A stretch of DNA of 64,000 nucleotides, from the NCBI RefSeq assembly GCF_030272615.1, contig NC_081405.1, positions 23,451,772 to 23,515,771 of the forward strand, given 5' to 3'. Made by a program: the position numbers and the translations under genes. How positions within the stretch are numbered: position 1 is the first letter of the stretch; the number at the start of each line of letters is the position of its first letter. Source of the DNA: Cryptomeria japonica. Taxonomy: Eukaryota; Streptophyta; Pinopsida; Cupressales; Cupressaceae. Positions 24,050-36,600 of this stretch are shown one piece after another. The notes beneath the pieces were generated by a model. It worked only from the letters and a program-made list of their open reading frames with translations. It did not search any database and was not told the DNA's origin.

Positions 24050-26010
24050 TGCTACCGTACCAAGCGAAATTGGGACCAACAACACATCATTTCTGCAGGA
24101 GTGATCTCATATGAGGGAACAAAAAGATTATCCACCAAGAACTCATAGCAGGTCCTGTTCTGAGGCATGTCAATCAAAGAAGCAATAGCAGCCATAGTAT
24201 TGACAACTCGATTATTATCCCTTGAAATTTTTTCAAAGACAATTTGTATGAAGTATTGTTTGAAATCATCCATCATTTTCTTATATGACATTAATTTCTC
24301 ATCTTTAGTATTGTAGTCATCAATTGCTTGACGAATCACGAGTTGAGAGTCCCCCAAAATGTGAAGTTCTTAGATCTTCCACTAAACTGTGATTAGTAGG
24401 CCCGTTGTTAATGCTTCATATTCTTCTATGTTGTTTGTACAAGGGAATGATAATTGATTTGACTTAGGATTGGAATCCCCTTGAGGTGAGATAAAGAAGA
24501 TACCTGCCCCTGTGCTATGCTGCATGTATGAACCATCCAAATATAGTTTCCACGACTATAAATTTGTCACTGCAAAGGTAGATTCATTTGAGAATTTGTA
24601 AATATAGATTCGTTTGAGAATTTTGAGACAATAGGAGTGTCATCAATCATAGGTGCATTTTCTAGTTGATCTACAATGGCTTGTCCCTTATGGCTTTTCT
24701 GTCAACATACTCGATATCAAACTTGCTCAACATCATGAACCATTTAGCTAATTTGCCTATGAGTGTCGCTTTATTGAGTAGGTATTTGAATGGATCAATT
24801 CTTGCAACAAGATTTGTTTTGTGAGTTAGGATGTAATGACATAATTTATGTGAAGCAAAAACTACGGCAAGACACGTGCACTCGATTGAAGTGTAATTAA
24901 GCTTGTAACCAACCAATGTTCGATTGATGTAGTATATAGCTCTTTCTTTGCCATCATGATCATGTTGTGCCAAGAGTGCCCCCAATGCTATTTGTGTAGC
25001 TAATATGTAAAGTAATAAGGGGTTTTCCTTAAATAGGTGACATCCATACTGGTGGTTTTAGGAGATAGTCTTTGAGAATTTGAAAGGCCTGTTGACATTT
25101 ATCATCTCATTTGAACTTGATATTTTTGTGAAGTAGATGCTGAAAAGGATGACATTTATCTGCAAGTTGTGCTATGAATATGTGTATTGATTGAAGTCTT
25201 CCTTGGAGAGAGCAGAGTTGGCTGATGTTGTTTAGAGGTGGCATTTCCAATATGGCTCTAACTTTTGCTAGATCTACTTCAATACCCCATTGTGAGATAA
25301 TGTATGCAAGGAGTTTCCAGGAGGTTACCCCAAAGACACACTTCTTGGTGTACTAATAAAATGTCCAAATGTGCTTCCCTTGTGACTGATTTGCCTAAGA
25401 GATCATCAACATAGTCTTCTACAATGACATGCATAAGATTGTGAAAGATGGTTGTCATGGCTCTTTGATATGTTGCACTTGCATTCTTTAATCCGAAGGG
25501 CATGACCATCCAACAAAAGGTACCCCAAGGACATTTAAATTTTTTTTTATGTTGATCTTCAGGTTCTATTTTGATATGAAAATACCTGGAGAATCCATCC
25601 ATTAGTGATAACAATGCATTACTAGTTGTGAGATCAACAATTAGATCAATATTTGGCAATGGAAAGTCATCTTTGGGACAAGCCTTATTGATATTTCTAC
25701 TATGTACATATTCTGATACTGTGGTTCAGTTTGCTGATAGGTACAATATTATAAATCCACTCAGGGTAGTCGATTGGTCTGATGAAGCCAACGTCTAATA
25801 ATTTCTCAAGTTCCACTTTTACTAATTATGCCACTTGTGGATGCATCTTACAAGGTTTCTGTTTTACTGGCTTGGCGTCTGAAGTAACTGTCAGGTGATG
25901 CATGGCTAGATCAAGATCCAATCTAGGCATATCAGCATATGACCATGCAAATTTGATTTGTTTCTTTGTGAAGAATGTTATGAATTTTGGTCTTTCAATT
26001 TCTATCAAAG
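24050..26010 (-). pseudogene. Element E: reverse transcriptase and two RNase H parts
   Basis: RT is seen in PCKMHPQVA, FSRYFHIKIEPEDQ, MPFGLKNASATYQRAM and EDYVDDLL (catalytic YVDD). The first RNase H follows (GALLAQHDHDGKERAIYYIN ... LNYTSIE). A second RNase H domain (GDSQLVIRQAIDDYNTKDEK, then FEKISRDNNRVVNTMAA) lies before the integrase; this duplicated domain is the hallmark of Tat elements. It is a fossil remnant. Confidence 0.9.
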
Positions 26011-27459
26011 ACTATGCCAAGAAGATATTATGCAGTACCTCCTCCGTGCCAATATTTATTTTGATAGTTTCTTCAATCAACATTGATGATTTTTATTCAC
26101 ATTATGTTATGGGGAGAGTGTCAAACCTTCCATCCTCAAGCGCTTGAGAGAGGTTTTCACCATTGGATGCCTCCTTTATTTTTTACTTTTTTGGGATCAC
26201 ATAGTGCTACAATGTGGTTTTCACCATAAGACCCATGATTTGTTTTTATTTTTATACTTTTGCAACTCGAAGGTTTAACACTCCAAAATATGCCACGCTA
26301 TCAAGTTTTATGATGTATCCTTCTTTGTGGTCCCCAAGTGGAAGATCATCTCATATGCCAAGGTAGTCAATAAAGGCCTCATCATTTTGGAATGTGTCAA
26401 GTCATGGAGGTCCTTGTTGTTCCTAGTCAATGAGTTGCATATGAATGAGGGAAGGCCATTGGTGTGTTCAACCTTAGTGGGTGCAAGGGTAAAGACACAA
26501 GAGTCTTTGGGTATTTCAATGCAACCATCGGGGTCATCACTAGTACTCTCCTAATCAGTCTTGATTGTAAATGAATCCAAATCGATGTCACTAGAAGGAA
26601 ACTCAACAATGAAAGTCTTCACTTTTTGTGGTTTTGACCTAGAGCCTTGAGATGTAGAGGGATTGGGATACCAAAATGTTTTCATCCATGGTTCTCCACT
26701 ATCTTTATTTTCTTGGGACGTAGAATTAGATGATGTTGTTTGACCAACTCTGAATTTCTTTCTAATTTTTTCTCTTTCGTGGGTTCACCTGGTTCTCTGA
26801 ATGTTTCAGTAAGTTCATAGTCACTGGATGACTTGTATGAATCCCATTCCCATTCATTGGAGTCTATGGAATAATGTTTTTCTTGTTGTTGGTCATTAGT
26901 GGAGGTAGAATCTATGATTTGTAATATTGTTTGGGAATTAAGACCATGCAATTTCAATGGTGCAAATCCGAATCCTTTGGTGCGCTGCTTCTTTGGTACC
27001 AACTCTAGTTATAATGGCTCAACAATACCTTTCTTTTGTAACCCAAGAGGGACTTTTCCATCATATCCCTTCTTTTGTAAGAATTTAAAAACTTTTCCAT
27101 AATTCTCACACGGTATTGTGATGTGGTCTTGTTTAGATTGTCCAGGTTCCTTATAAAGCATTTTGTAGATGTCCTCTTCTTCCATCTCACCCCATTTCTT
27201 GAATGTAGTGGGATCCCATTTTATTATAATTGCAGATACATTCTTTGAAGGATGTGGTCATCCATAGTCCTTAGGAGAATCCATTAATTGTCTTAAGTAC
27301 ATGGTTTGGTTCAAGCTATATTCTCCTATGCCTTTGTCCTTGTATTTTCCTTTGAGATCTCCTTGCTTTGATGTGGAAGCCTTCATTCAATGGTTCTAGA
27401 TCAACATATGTTGAAGATGAAGTCTCTTCTCTATTAATTGGAACTATCACCTCCGGTCA

Positions 27460-27790
27460 TGGTCACAAGTTGTTGCAATATATTAATGGGTTTGGATCAC
27501 TTTTGGTTGTCACTTCAACTTCATTGTGAGGGAATTTGATACATTGGTGATATGTTGATGGTATTATTCTCATTTCATGTATCCATGGATGTCCCAAGAG
27601 TATGTTGTATGTAAGATCTAGATCAAGGACTTGACATACCACATCCTTTATCACTGGCCCAATGCTTAAAGGTAAGGCGACTATTCTTTTGGATGAGCAT
27701 TCTTTGTCATCATATGCTTTTATGGTAATCTTATTTCTTGAATCCACAACTTGTTTAGAATATCCCAATTGTAATATTGTTTTCAATGTG
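27460..27790 (-). pseudogene. Element E: protease part
   Basis: The minus strand reads a retropepsin-like tail with LTYNILLGHPWIHEM and STYHQCIKFPHN, the block that follows the active-site strand in Tat proteases. The same block occurs in element G (LGYPWLSSM ... HKCLKFPHN), tying the two to related lineages. Confidence 0.8.
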
Positions 27791-28079
27791 CAAATGTTTA
27801 GACCTGCTCTTCCATCTATTAAGACTCATTTGATATGATTCTTATGGAGAAAGGTTTCAATATGGAGAGGTGCATTGTGTGGTTGACATGGAGATGCATC
27901 ATCGGCTTTTGTGAATGTAAGGCAATGTGGAGTGGAAAGGTATCCCACAATATCTTGAAACTGGTCCACATTCAGATTAGTGGGAATAAAGGTTTCTCTC
28001 AATGCTTTGTCAAGAATAGCTTCATGTGAAGGGGAGATATGAAAAAGCTCAAGGATGGAGATGAGGGCGGGTGTCTTCC

Positions 28080-30320
28080 CTAACTAGTCTTGAAGGTCAT
28101 ACTCATTTTTTATAGATGATGAAGTTATGGTCTTGGATGGAACACCTTGCAAGATGACTTTACCTTGTCGAGTTGGAACATTGCATTCAGGGGTTTCATC
28201 AATATATGATGATGAAGATGGTCTAATGCCTTTCAAAATAACTTTATTCCTTTGGGTAGGACCTTTGAGAGTTTTGTCTTTTATAATAATGGTAGAAACA
28301 TTATTATCTATTGAAATATGGTTAACTATATAATCATAGGACACGATAGTATAATTGGCATTGCTATATATCTTAGAAGCTTTTCCATTATCATGTTTTG
28401 GGAATGGTTCCTTAAACATTGCATGTTCCTCATTGGAAGTGTGACCATCAACTTCTATGTTTCCCTTGTCAATAAGATCTTGTATGACGCTCTTCAATAT
28501 ATGACAATTGCTAGTCTTATGTCCTTTTCTCTTGTGATACTCACAAAACTCATCATCATTCAACCATGTAGGTTTTACTTTTGGTTCATATGGTGGATTG
28601 TCTAGTATTGTTATAAGCTTATTTGCAGCCAATTTCTTAAATGTTGTCTCAATTGGCTCTCCCAATGGAGTGAATTTTCTTGGAGGCTTTGATGGCCTTT
28701 GAGTGTTTACTTGATTACCAGAATTTGATGAAATTGCATTGGGAAAAGTTTTCAGTTTTACCATATTTGCATCTACTACCCCATTGTTAATAGTATTCTT
28801 GTTTTTGTTCGCAAAGCGGGGTTTATCTTTCCCATTTGATTCATCTTTCTTGTCTTTGAATAGGTTAATGGTGCCTTGCTCAATAAGGACTTTCTCAATT
28901 GCCAATCCCTTTTCAATGACTTCTTTAAAAGTAGACAAACCAACTTTTTTTAATTCATATCCAATGTCCTTGTTGACGTTTTGAGTGAACATTTCTACCA
29001 TTTGTTTTTGTGGGATATCACAAGAGCATCGATTAGCTAAACTTCTCCACCACTAGAAGAATGATGCAAATGACTCTCCATTTTTTTGCTTGGTATTACA
29101 CAAGGTGGTCACTGACACATTTGTTTCAATATTGTATAAGAAGTGTTGTATGAAAGCTTATGCCAAATCACTCCATGATTTAATTCCTTGTGGGAGTTGT
29201 GAGAACTGTTCCATAGATTGTCCACCTAAACTTTGTGGAAATAGTTGCTTCAAGTATGTTTCCTCTCTTTCTACCTCAATGCAAGTCATAAAAAATCTCT
29301 TATATGTGCCTTTGGATCTCCCTCGCCCCTATAATTGTCAAATTTTGGTGTCAAAAAATGTGGAGGAAATGGAGGCATTGGTATGCTCTTGTCAAATGGA
29401 TAAGGACATATGTCCTTCAGAGTATATTCTTGTTTTCATGCATGCATGTCTTCCATTTGTTTTTACAAATCCTTGATTTGTTGTTGCAAGTCATTTTGAG
29501 GTGGTGTCTTATCTCTTTGAGTTAGTCTCATGCTTGAGCCACCAAGTGGAGGAGGATGGATATAATGCATGTATGTAAGGTATTCGTCATATATATGCTC
29601 AAATGGAGGGGACCATAATTGTAACTAGCATATGGGCCACTTGGTATGGTATTATAATCAGGAGCACTAGGCCTAGGATGTTTTTACATGTCATGAGCAT
29701 GAGGATATGAGGCATCATAAGAATGATCTTAAGTATTGCCCCCAAATCTGACATGAGGTCTCCTTGTGTCATGATTTTGTAGTCTCCCTTGGGTATAATT
29801 GTATGCATTGACATGATCTTGGGTACGATCTTGTTGTTGAGCATGTTTATTAGCATTTATCCTCCATGAGAGAGGATGACCACGAGGTTGTTCATGAGAG
29901 TTTCTAGCAAAATTGGTATGAGCATGACTGTTGGTGACTTCTAGTTTATGAAATAAGGATGAGGATGACTCAAGAATGAAACGTTCTCTCCTATTACCAC
30001 CATTATGTCCTTTAGGATTTGCATTTTCTTGATTCACTTGATTTGGATCCTCCTCTAAAATTTGCAACACATCAAAATCATGGGGTAATCTTGCTCCACT
30101 TTGTGCCATCACTTGAAAGAAGTATTGATTGTATCTTCTCATAATTTCCTCAACCATTCTATTGAACCTCGGATCTATTATAGTCTCTTCAATCTATGTG
30201 GAAGTGATGGATTCATTGTCATTGTCATTGTCATTTTTATTCTCATTCTCTGGTGGATTAATGCGATTGTCAAAATTTTGTGGGTTGTAAAATTCATCTC
30301 CATCAAACTCATAGGTACTC
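28080..30320 (-). pseudogene. Element E: gag part
   Basis: A minus-strand reading from about 30319 starts MSTYEFDGDEFYNPQN and is followed by an acidic, Asn-rich stretch encoded by a GTCATT-type microsatellite (about 30215-30245). The C-terminal part has the Cys/His knuckle FCEYHKRKGHKTSNC (near 28530-28560) and KSVIQDLIDKG, matching the Tat gag pattern also seen in element G. It is a fossil remnant. Confidence 0.82.
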
Positions 30321-30329
30321 ATGCTGAGA

Positions 30330-33300
30330 GATCTTAGAGCTTCCTCAACTTCTCTTTAAGACATTCATGAGAAGGTTTCAACCATGAACAAAACCTTGGC
30401 TACTATAAGAGATGGAAGAGAATGTGAAGACTATGGATGACCAAGAGGAATTATGAAATGGAACGAATCTAGGATTGTTTTGCAATGTCCAAAAGTGTAA
30501 GTCCAAGATAAGTGTGATCTAAAGTAAGGTATGACTTCCAAAGAGATGATAGATCTCTTGATGAGGTAAGTTGACCTTGACTAAAGAGAACAAAATGGAA
30601 CCCAAGATGATAGATCTGATTCGGGAACCACCTAGTGAGATAATGTAGTATGTTTGCAAGATATGATGTGGACTACTAAACAACCTTTTGACTCAAGTTT
30701 GAAAGTGTGTATGAGGACTGCAAATGATTGAAAATATGTGACAAAGCCATGATAAAGATTGGTTGATAAAAAATGAAACCCTAGGGGAAGTTGCCTTAAA
30801 AGCTCTTTGATCTCTATACATAGACACGCCATGAGTTCACAGACGGGGTTTTAACCCACTTATATGGAGTTTCACATTTCAGAAACACAATTTCCACTAT
30901 TGATGATGCAACATCAATTCAAAATATAGAAACGAGATTCTGCTATGCACAGACACAATTTCTGAATACACACGTTGTTTAATCCAACAAAGATGTAGTT
31001 TTTGATGGTTTGACAATTTTTTCCAAGTTTGATATGCAAATAAAAATACGCAGTGTTGTTCTACACATACATGATTTTAAGATTTAGAAACGCACTAAGA
31101 AACAACATAGACATGACTAAAATGATCAAATGTGCATTGACATTAGCATAAATGCATTTCGAACAATTTTTCACAATTCTATCCAAGTTTTTCAATTGTT
31201 GAGTGTGACCAAATCTTAATGTTGAATGTCTTATGGCAAGAAAACACAACAAAAAATGAAGACACAATATTTGAAGGTGTTTTGTCAAATTTTGAGCGCA
31301 ATGTGTATGTCTAATAGGCCGAATCAACCCAATTTCCATGGGTCTAGCACAATCAAAGACACATCAAACACTTTCTTAGCCTAAGGTCAATGTTATCATA
31401 GTGGTAACTTTAACCCACAACCTGGAATCTCTGTTGGCTCAAGTGTAGGGACACCTTGATAGGTGTATTCACTAATATTGAATTTTTTGTGAGCGGATAG
31501 CTAGGGGCCTCCAGGACTGGAAGGATGATCATATCACCCTCTCTCTAGAAAGCCACAAGTAGCTCATGCTAAGTCGAGGATTTATGTCTCATCCCACGAG
31601 AGCCTTATGGTGAGTATCTTGGGGGGAAAACCAACTATCCCCTTGCACTAAAATTATCACGATGTTTGAACAAAAAAAAGTGGGCCACTACTCTAAGGTG
31701 TCTCGTAATGTTTCAGGGAATCTGGTGGCTATACATGTGATGGTTCACTCAAATTAAGGAGGCCTCCCATCCCTTTCAGGTTTTTATGCACCACTATATG
31801 GATTACACATCACACATGTACCGAGGGAGACATCCGTCGGTATAAAACAACACTAGATGATAAGAGACTTTTGTCTAAAACCACAATCTTTTATATAGTA
31901 GACCAAAACAAAATACCACTTGGGTTGTTCCCTCTCACAAGACAGGAGGCAAACCCTCTAAAAGACAATAACAATTTCTCTTACACCTAAGATCCAATGG
32001 AAGGCAAGGGGAGAGGATAATTTTGTTATCACCTTTAGGGTTCTAATCTAAATGCAAGAGTGCCAAGGCACAATACAATTCAAGCAAGTTAATTAACTCT
32101 CAACAAACACAGGAAAATAAAAATGAAAACGTGTGAGCCTAATTAACTAGGAATTGAAATGTGAAGACACACACTAAATTACTCTTACAACAAAATGATT
32201 AGTAGTTTTGATAATCACCCCCACCTGCAAGCACACTTGTTAGGTTTATTTTAGAAAATTCAAATCAAAATGTGAAAGGGGGGGCTTCAACAATACGATT
32301 TAGACAATTGCACCACTTCATTAGTCCAAGCAAGGGGTTAGGATAAAACCAAATTTGAAAACCCTAAATGAAAAAGACAAAAAATGAAAATTGAAAATGC
32401 AAAACACAGATGCAATTATACATTCCCTAAACACAAAAAGACCCAATGAAGACACAGAAACAAGTTGAAACCTGCAAAACCAACAAAAAACATAGACGCA
32501 GAAAAAAATAACCCAGATGCGAAAACAAATATCACAATCACAAAATTATTGAAAACTTGCAAAATCAACTCTGAAACGTAGATGCGAAAAAAGATGTCGG
32601 AGACGCGACAAAGTGATGCATAGACGCGTCTAAAAATAAAGATGCAAAAATATGGATCTCATATGCGGAAATATCTGACATAGATGCGAAACCTGAAACC
32701 TACAAAACAAAAACATTGATGCAAAAAGATGATTTGCAGCCACAATTTTGCTTGTAATCGTTGCTGATCCGACCTGCAACTTGATAAAAAAAAAGTAAAA
32801 ATTCAAAAAGATGTTAGAAACTAAGGGATACTTGAGTCCCACAGAGCATGCCAAAATGTATATGGTGAAAATGATGATAAACTATTGTAAAACCATAAAA
32901 GATCCAACCACATGAAACCCTAGTTCTATAATCAAGAATCCACCATACACCAACGAAGAAATCTAAGAACATGCAAATCAATAAATAAATGATAATACTA
33001 TTCACATGCCAAGTAGGGTTTGATCTTCATTGTCTCCTATCTCCATTGATCTTTCTTATTATGGGTGCTCTCAAATTTTGTATGTGCACAAGAGCTCAAC
33101 AAAGAATATAATTGTGGTTGTGTAGAGTTGCTTGATCACAAGTAAGTTAGATTGCATATATCATTAGGGTTGATAAGGATGAAAGTATCCCCTTATGTAG
33201 AGAACACCTTAGAAAATGAAGGGATAGGATTAAGAGGTGAACGAATAAATGGTTGACTAAGATTAAAGGGTAGGTAGGGAAAATAATAAAATATGAAGAG

Positions 33301-33606
33301 GGTAGTTAGAGGAAAATTAAGAGATAAATGACAAGTGTCATGGAGGGAAAAAGCTAATGAATTAATTAAATAAATAAAGATATATTTAATTAATAGAGGA
33401 AGTGGGGTCAATTGCATTTATTTAATTTAGGGAAGGGATAATTTAAATAAATAAAAATATTAATTTAAATAGGGAAAAACTAGAAAAGGATAAATGAATT
33501 AATTAAATAAATAAAAATCTAATTAATTAATAGAAGTCTTAGGATAAAATAATTAATTAAATAAAATATTTATTTAATTAGGATAGGACAATTTTAGGTG
33601 TCTACA
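30330..33606 (-). repeat. 5' LTR and leader of element E (border inside not fixed)
   Basis: On the minus strand the region opens TGTAGACACCTAAAATTG at 33606, a usual Tat LTR start. It is non-coding and rich in ATTTAATTAA phrases (33380-33590). At 32400-32720 it holds many GATGCGAAA and AGACGCGAC phrases. No primer-binding site was identified, so the LTR end is unknown. Confidence 0.6.
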
Positions 33607-36600
33607 ATATTAAAAAAAGAAAGATGGCACATGATTGAAAATTTGCAAACAATTTTCATGAAAACCCCGCTCCTTCAAAATGCATTGGAAAAAATTTCAA
33701 TGTAGATAAGAAGGAAGATAAAAGGAACACAAAATTGCATGAATAATTCCCTCATGCCATGCAGAAGGGGCAAAAGGAAGGAATTGATGAGGAACAGAAG
33801 AAGCTTCAATATTGCGGAAGAAGGAATAATACCATTAGGAGAAGACAATATCCTACCCAAGAAGGGAGCAAGAGCATGTGGATCCTGAAGAGCTATGATG
33901 TGGCCACTTGAGTGAATTGAGTACCACTAGGTTAAGAAAAACCAGTAAGTTGCGAATCCTTAACTTTGAATTTAAAAAGAGCTTTCATTCATAGCAACAC
34001 TCCTCATGGATTGCACCTTTTTCATCAAATGGATTGGAGAGTGGGCAGCAAGGTAAAAATCTAAAAGTGGTGGTTAGACAATTGGGGGAAAGGATAAAAA
34101 TCAAATCTTTGCCTAGGGGTTTTTTCTTAGTGAAACACCCTACAAGAGAGTTTAAAAAATAGATTCTTAGTCAAGAATTTTTAATGATGAATGGCTTTGG
34201 ATTCTACACAACAGATTGGGTTCCCAATTTCAACCCCATAAAGCACAAAATTTGCAAAACACAGATGTATGTGTGAGATTACACAATCTCCCTTTATCTA
34301 AGAAGCTTTGGGATCTTTCATCAATGTTGATCAACATTTCTTTAAAAGAGATTTTAGTATTTATGCTATAATTTGCTTGCTCATGGAGCCAAACTCGCCC
34401 TGTAGAAGGTCTTGAACTCATAATGGAGCTATGCATATGGAGGTACAAGGTGGAATTTGATATATTCCCAATTTTATGCATGCAATGTAGAAAAATCAAA
34501 TATTTGGTAACATATTGTAGGAAGATATAGCCTGATAAGAAAGGCAAAGACAAGCAACAAGAAAAAGATGAACAAGAATGCAAGAAAGAAATAAAGAAAG
34601 ATTCTTTAATAGTCCATGATGTTAGGTGGTTTGTATATGGGTCTATAGATGGCTTATAGTAATATGGGACTATCTTGTACTCCTTGTGAGAGGTACCTAA
34701 CTATGCTACAATGAGGCATATACCTTACCCCTATGGGATTTGAACTTGTTACCTCTTTCACGAGCACAAGTTCTACACCACTAGGCCAACTCACAAGAGC
34801 TCCAAACCCATCTAGCAAAATAGAATTTTTGGGAGACAATACTAAAGTAAAAACAATGAACAAACAAAAGAAGGATGGTTTTGCGTAATGCAGTCTTAGA
34901 GGAGATCTATAATTGGATATAGACAAACTACTAATAAATTAGTGGTAGCCTATGAACTATTTGGAATCATCAACACGAGTATCCCTTTAGTTGAGATCAA
35001 ACAAGATAAGTTGGATTTAGTCCAAGGATTGAATGATGGTAGAAAAATAGATAAACAAAACCTCCCTTTAGAGGAAGGAGAGATCAAAGACCTAGAAGAA
35101 GCAATCTCCTAAGAATCCAGGGATAGAAATAGAGGAAGATGGGGATTTATGGACCATCAAAAAATTAGGGTGATGTTAATAGAGTCAATTAAGGAAGCCG
35201 TAGATTAGGGAGAATCAAAGAAGAAAGGGCAAACAACCAATAAGGAAAAGTTAAACCAATATGAATGGATAAGGGAAGATTAAAATGAGTATGATGCTAA
35301 TGTCTAGGAAGGGAAAGACCCTTTCTAGAAAGAAATGAAGGTCTCTAGATGGAATGTTAGGGGATTGAATGCCCCTAACAAAAAATACTTGGCCAAGTGC
35401 CGAATGTAACCTTCTAATGCTGATATCTACATGCTTCAGGAGACAAAAGTGACCAACAAAGAAATCAAGATCATGAAGGGTAAATTGAAGACTTGGGATG
35501 TAGCTTTTGTCAAGACTGACAATGCACCTCCATTCAATTTCAATGGAAAAAGTAGTTGAATTATTTTTTGGTTGGTTAGTGAGGCAAAAAGCCTACACTC
35601 TAATCTTCACTTTACTCTCATAATATTTGTGGACCAACCACTTGTATAAAAAAGAAATGGGTTTGACAAGAATTTGATAGATTCCTGTCAGCAACCCACA
35701 AATAACATCTTCATTCTTGGAGGAGACTTTAATCCTTCATATCAAAAACAAATTACGAGGGGTACAAAAGAGAAATCAATCATTATAGATAGACTTTGAG
35801 GATTTTGTAGGAAAAAATAACCTACTAGAAATTTCAATGAAAAATAAGTCCTACACGTAGACCAACAAAAGGTTATGTTTCAATAATATATCTAAAAAAG
35901 TTGACATATTTTTATTGTGAGGAAATTTGGGGGTAAGTTCCACAACATGTGAATGCTCCTTGATTCCATACTCTGGTTTAGATCACTATCTAATTCAACT
36001 TACCTTAATGGAAGATAAGAGTCTAGAAAGATGCCCATTTAAGTTAAAAAATATGGATGAGGGAATCAAACTTCCTCACACTCATTATAAATGGTGGTCA
36101 AAAGACCTCTAGTCATGATAATGAATGTTTAGACTATTCTATAGACTGAACTATGTGAAGAAGAACCTGGAGCAATGGAATGCAAAACATTTCAAGAATA
36201 TATTTGAAAGAAAAAGTATAATTGAAGGAAATATTCAAGCCCTAAATGATTAAGTTTTCTCGTCTGGTATGAATAAGGAAATATTCTTGATAGAAAATCA
36301 ATTGAGTCAATATATAGAAGTGCTTATTAGAGAGAAAATCGTATGGACCAAAAAGTCGAGAGAGGTTTGATTGAAAGATGGGGACAAAAATCTAATTTTT
36401 TTCATAGTGTAGATGGATCAATTAAAAAAGACCTTAAATCTATAAAGGTGAAAATGATTGAGTTCTTTTAGGATCTTCTTAACAATCAGGAAGGTTAAAA
36501 ACAAAAACTCTCAATCTCAATTTCCAGAAGGTATTCCAAAGTTGGTTTCCATGAGCAGAACAAAATGCTTTTGGAGCCTTTTTCAAAACATGAAGTAAAA

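Larger units (their letters stand above)
22780..33606 (-). mobile_element. Element E: Tat-type Ty3/gypsy LTR retrotransposon, decayed
   Basis: Minus-strand order is LTR start TGTAGACACC (at 33606), long LTR/leader (about 33606-30330), gag, protease, reverse transcriptase, RNase H, a second RNase H, integrase. The extra RNase H after the first marks the Tat lineage. The LTR/leader border and primer site could not be fixed, and no 3' LTR is visible to the left. It may lie beyond the PMD frame and the window edge, since B and C have inserted in that direction. It is broken, with many interruptions, and old-looking. Confidence 0.85.

Noticed and set aside
34735-34788. tRNA gene on the minus strand
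   Set aside because: Only the A and B boxes match. No acceptor or anticodon stem closes, and a non-tRNA body follows, so SINE is the better call.
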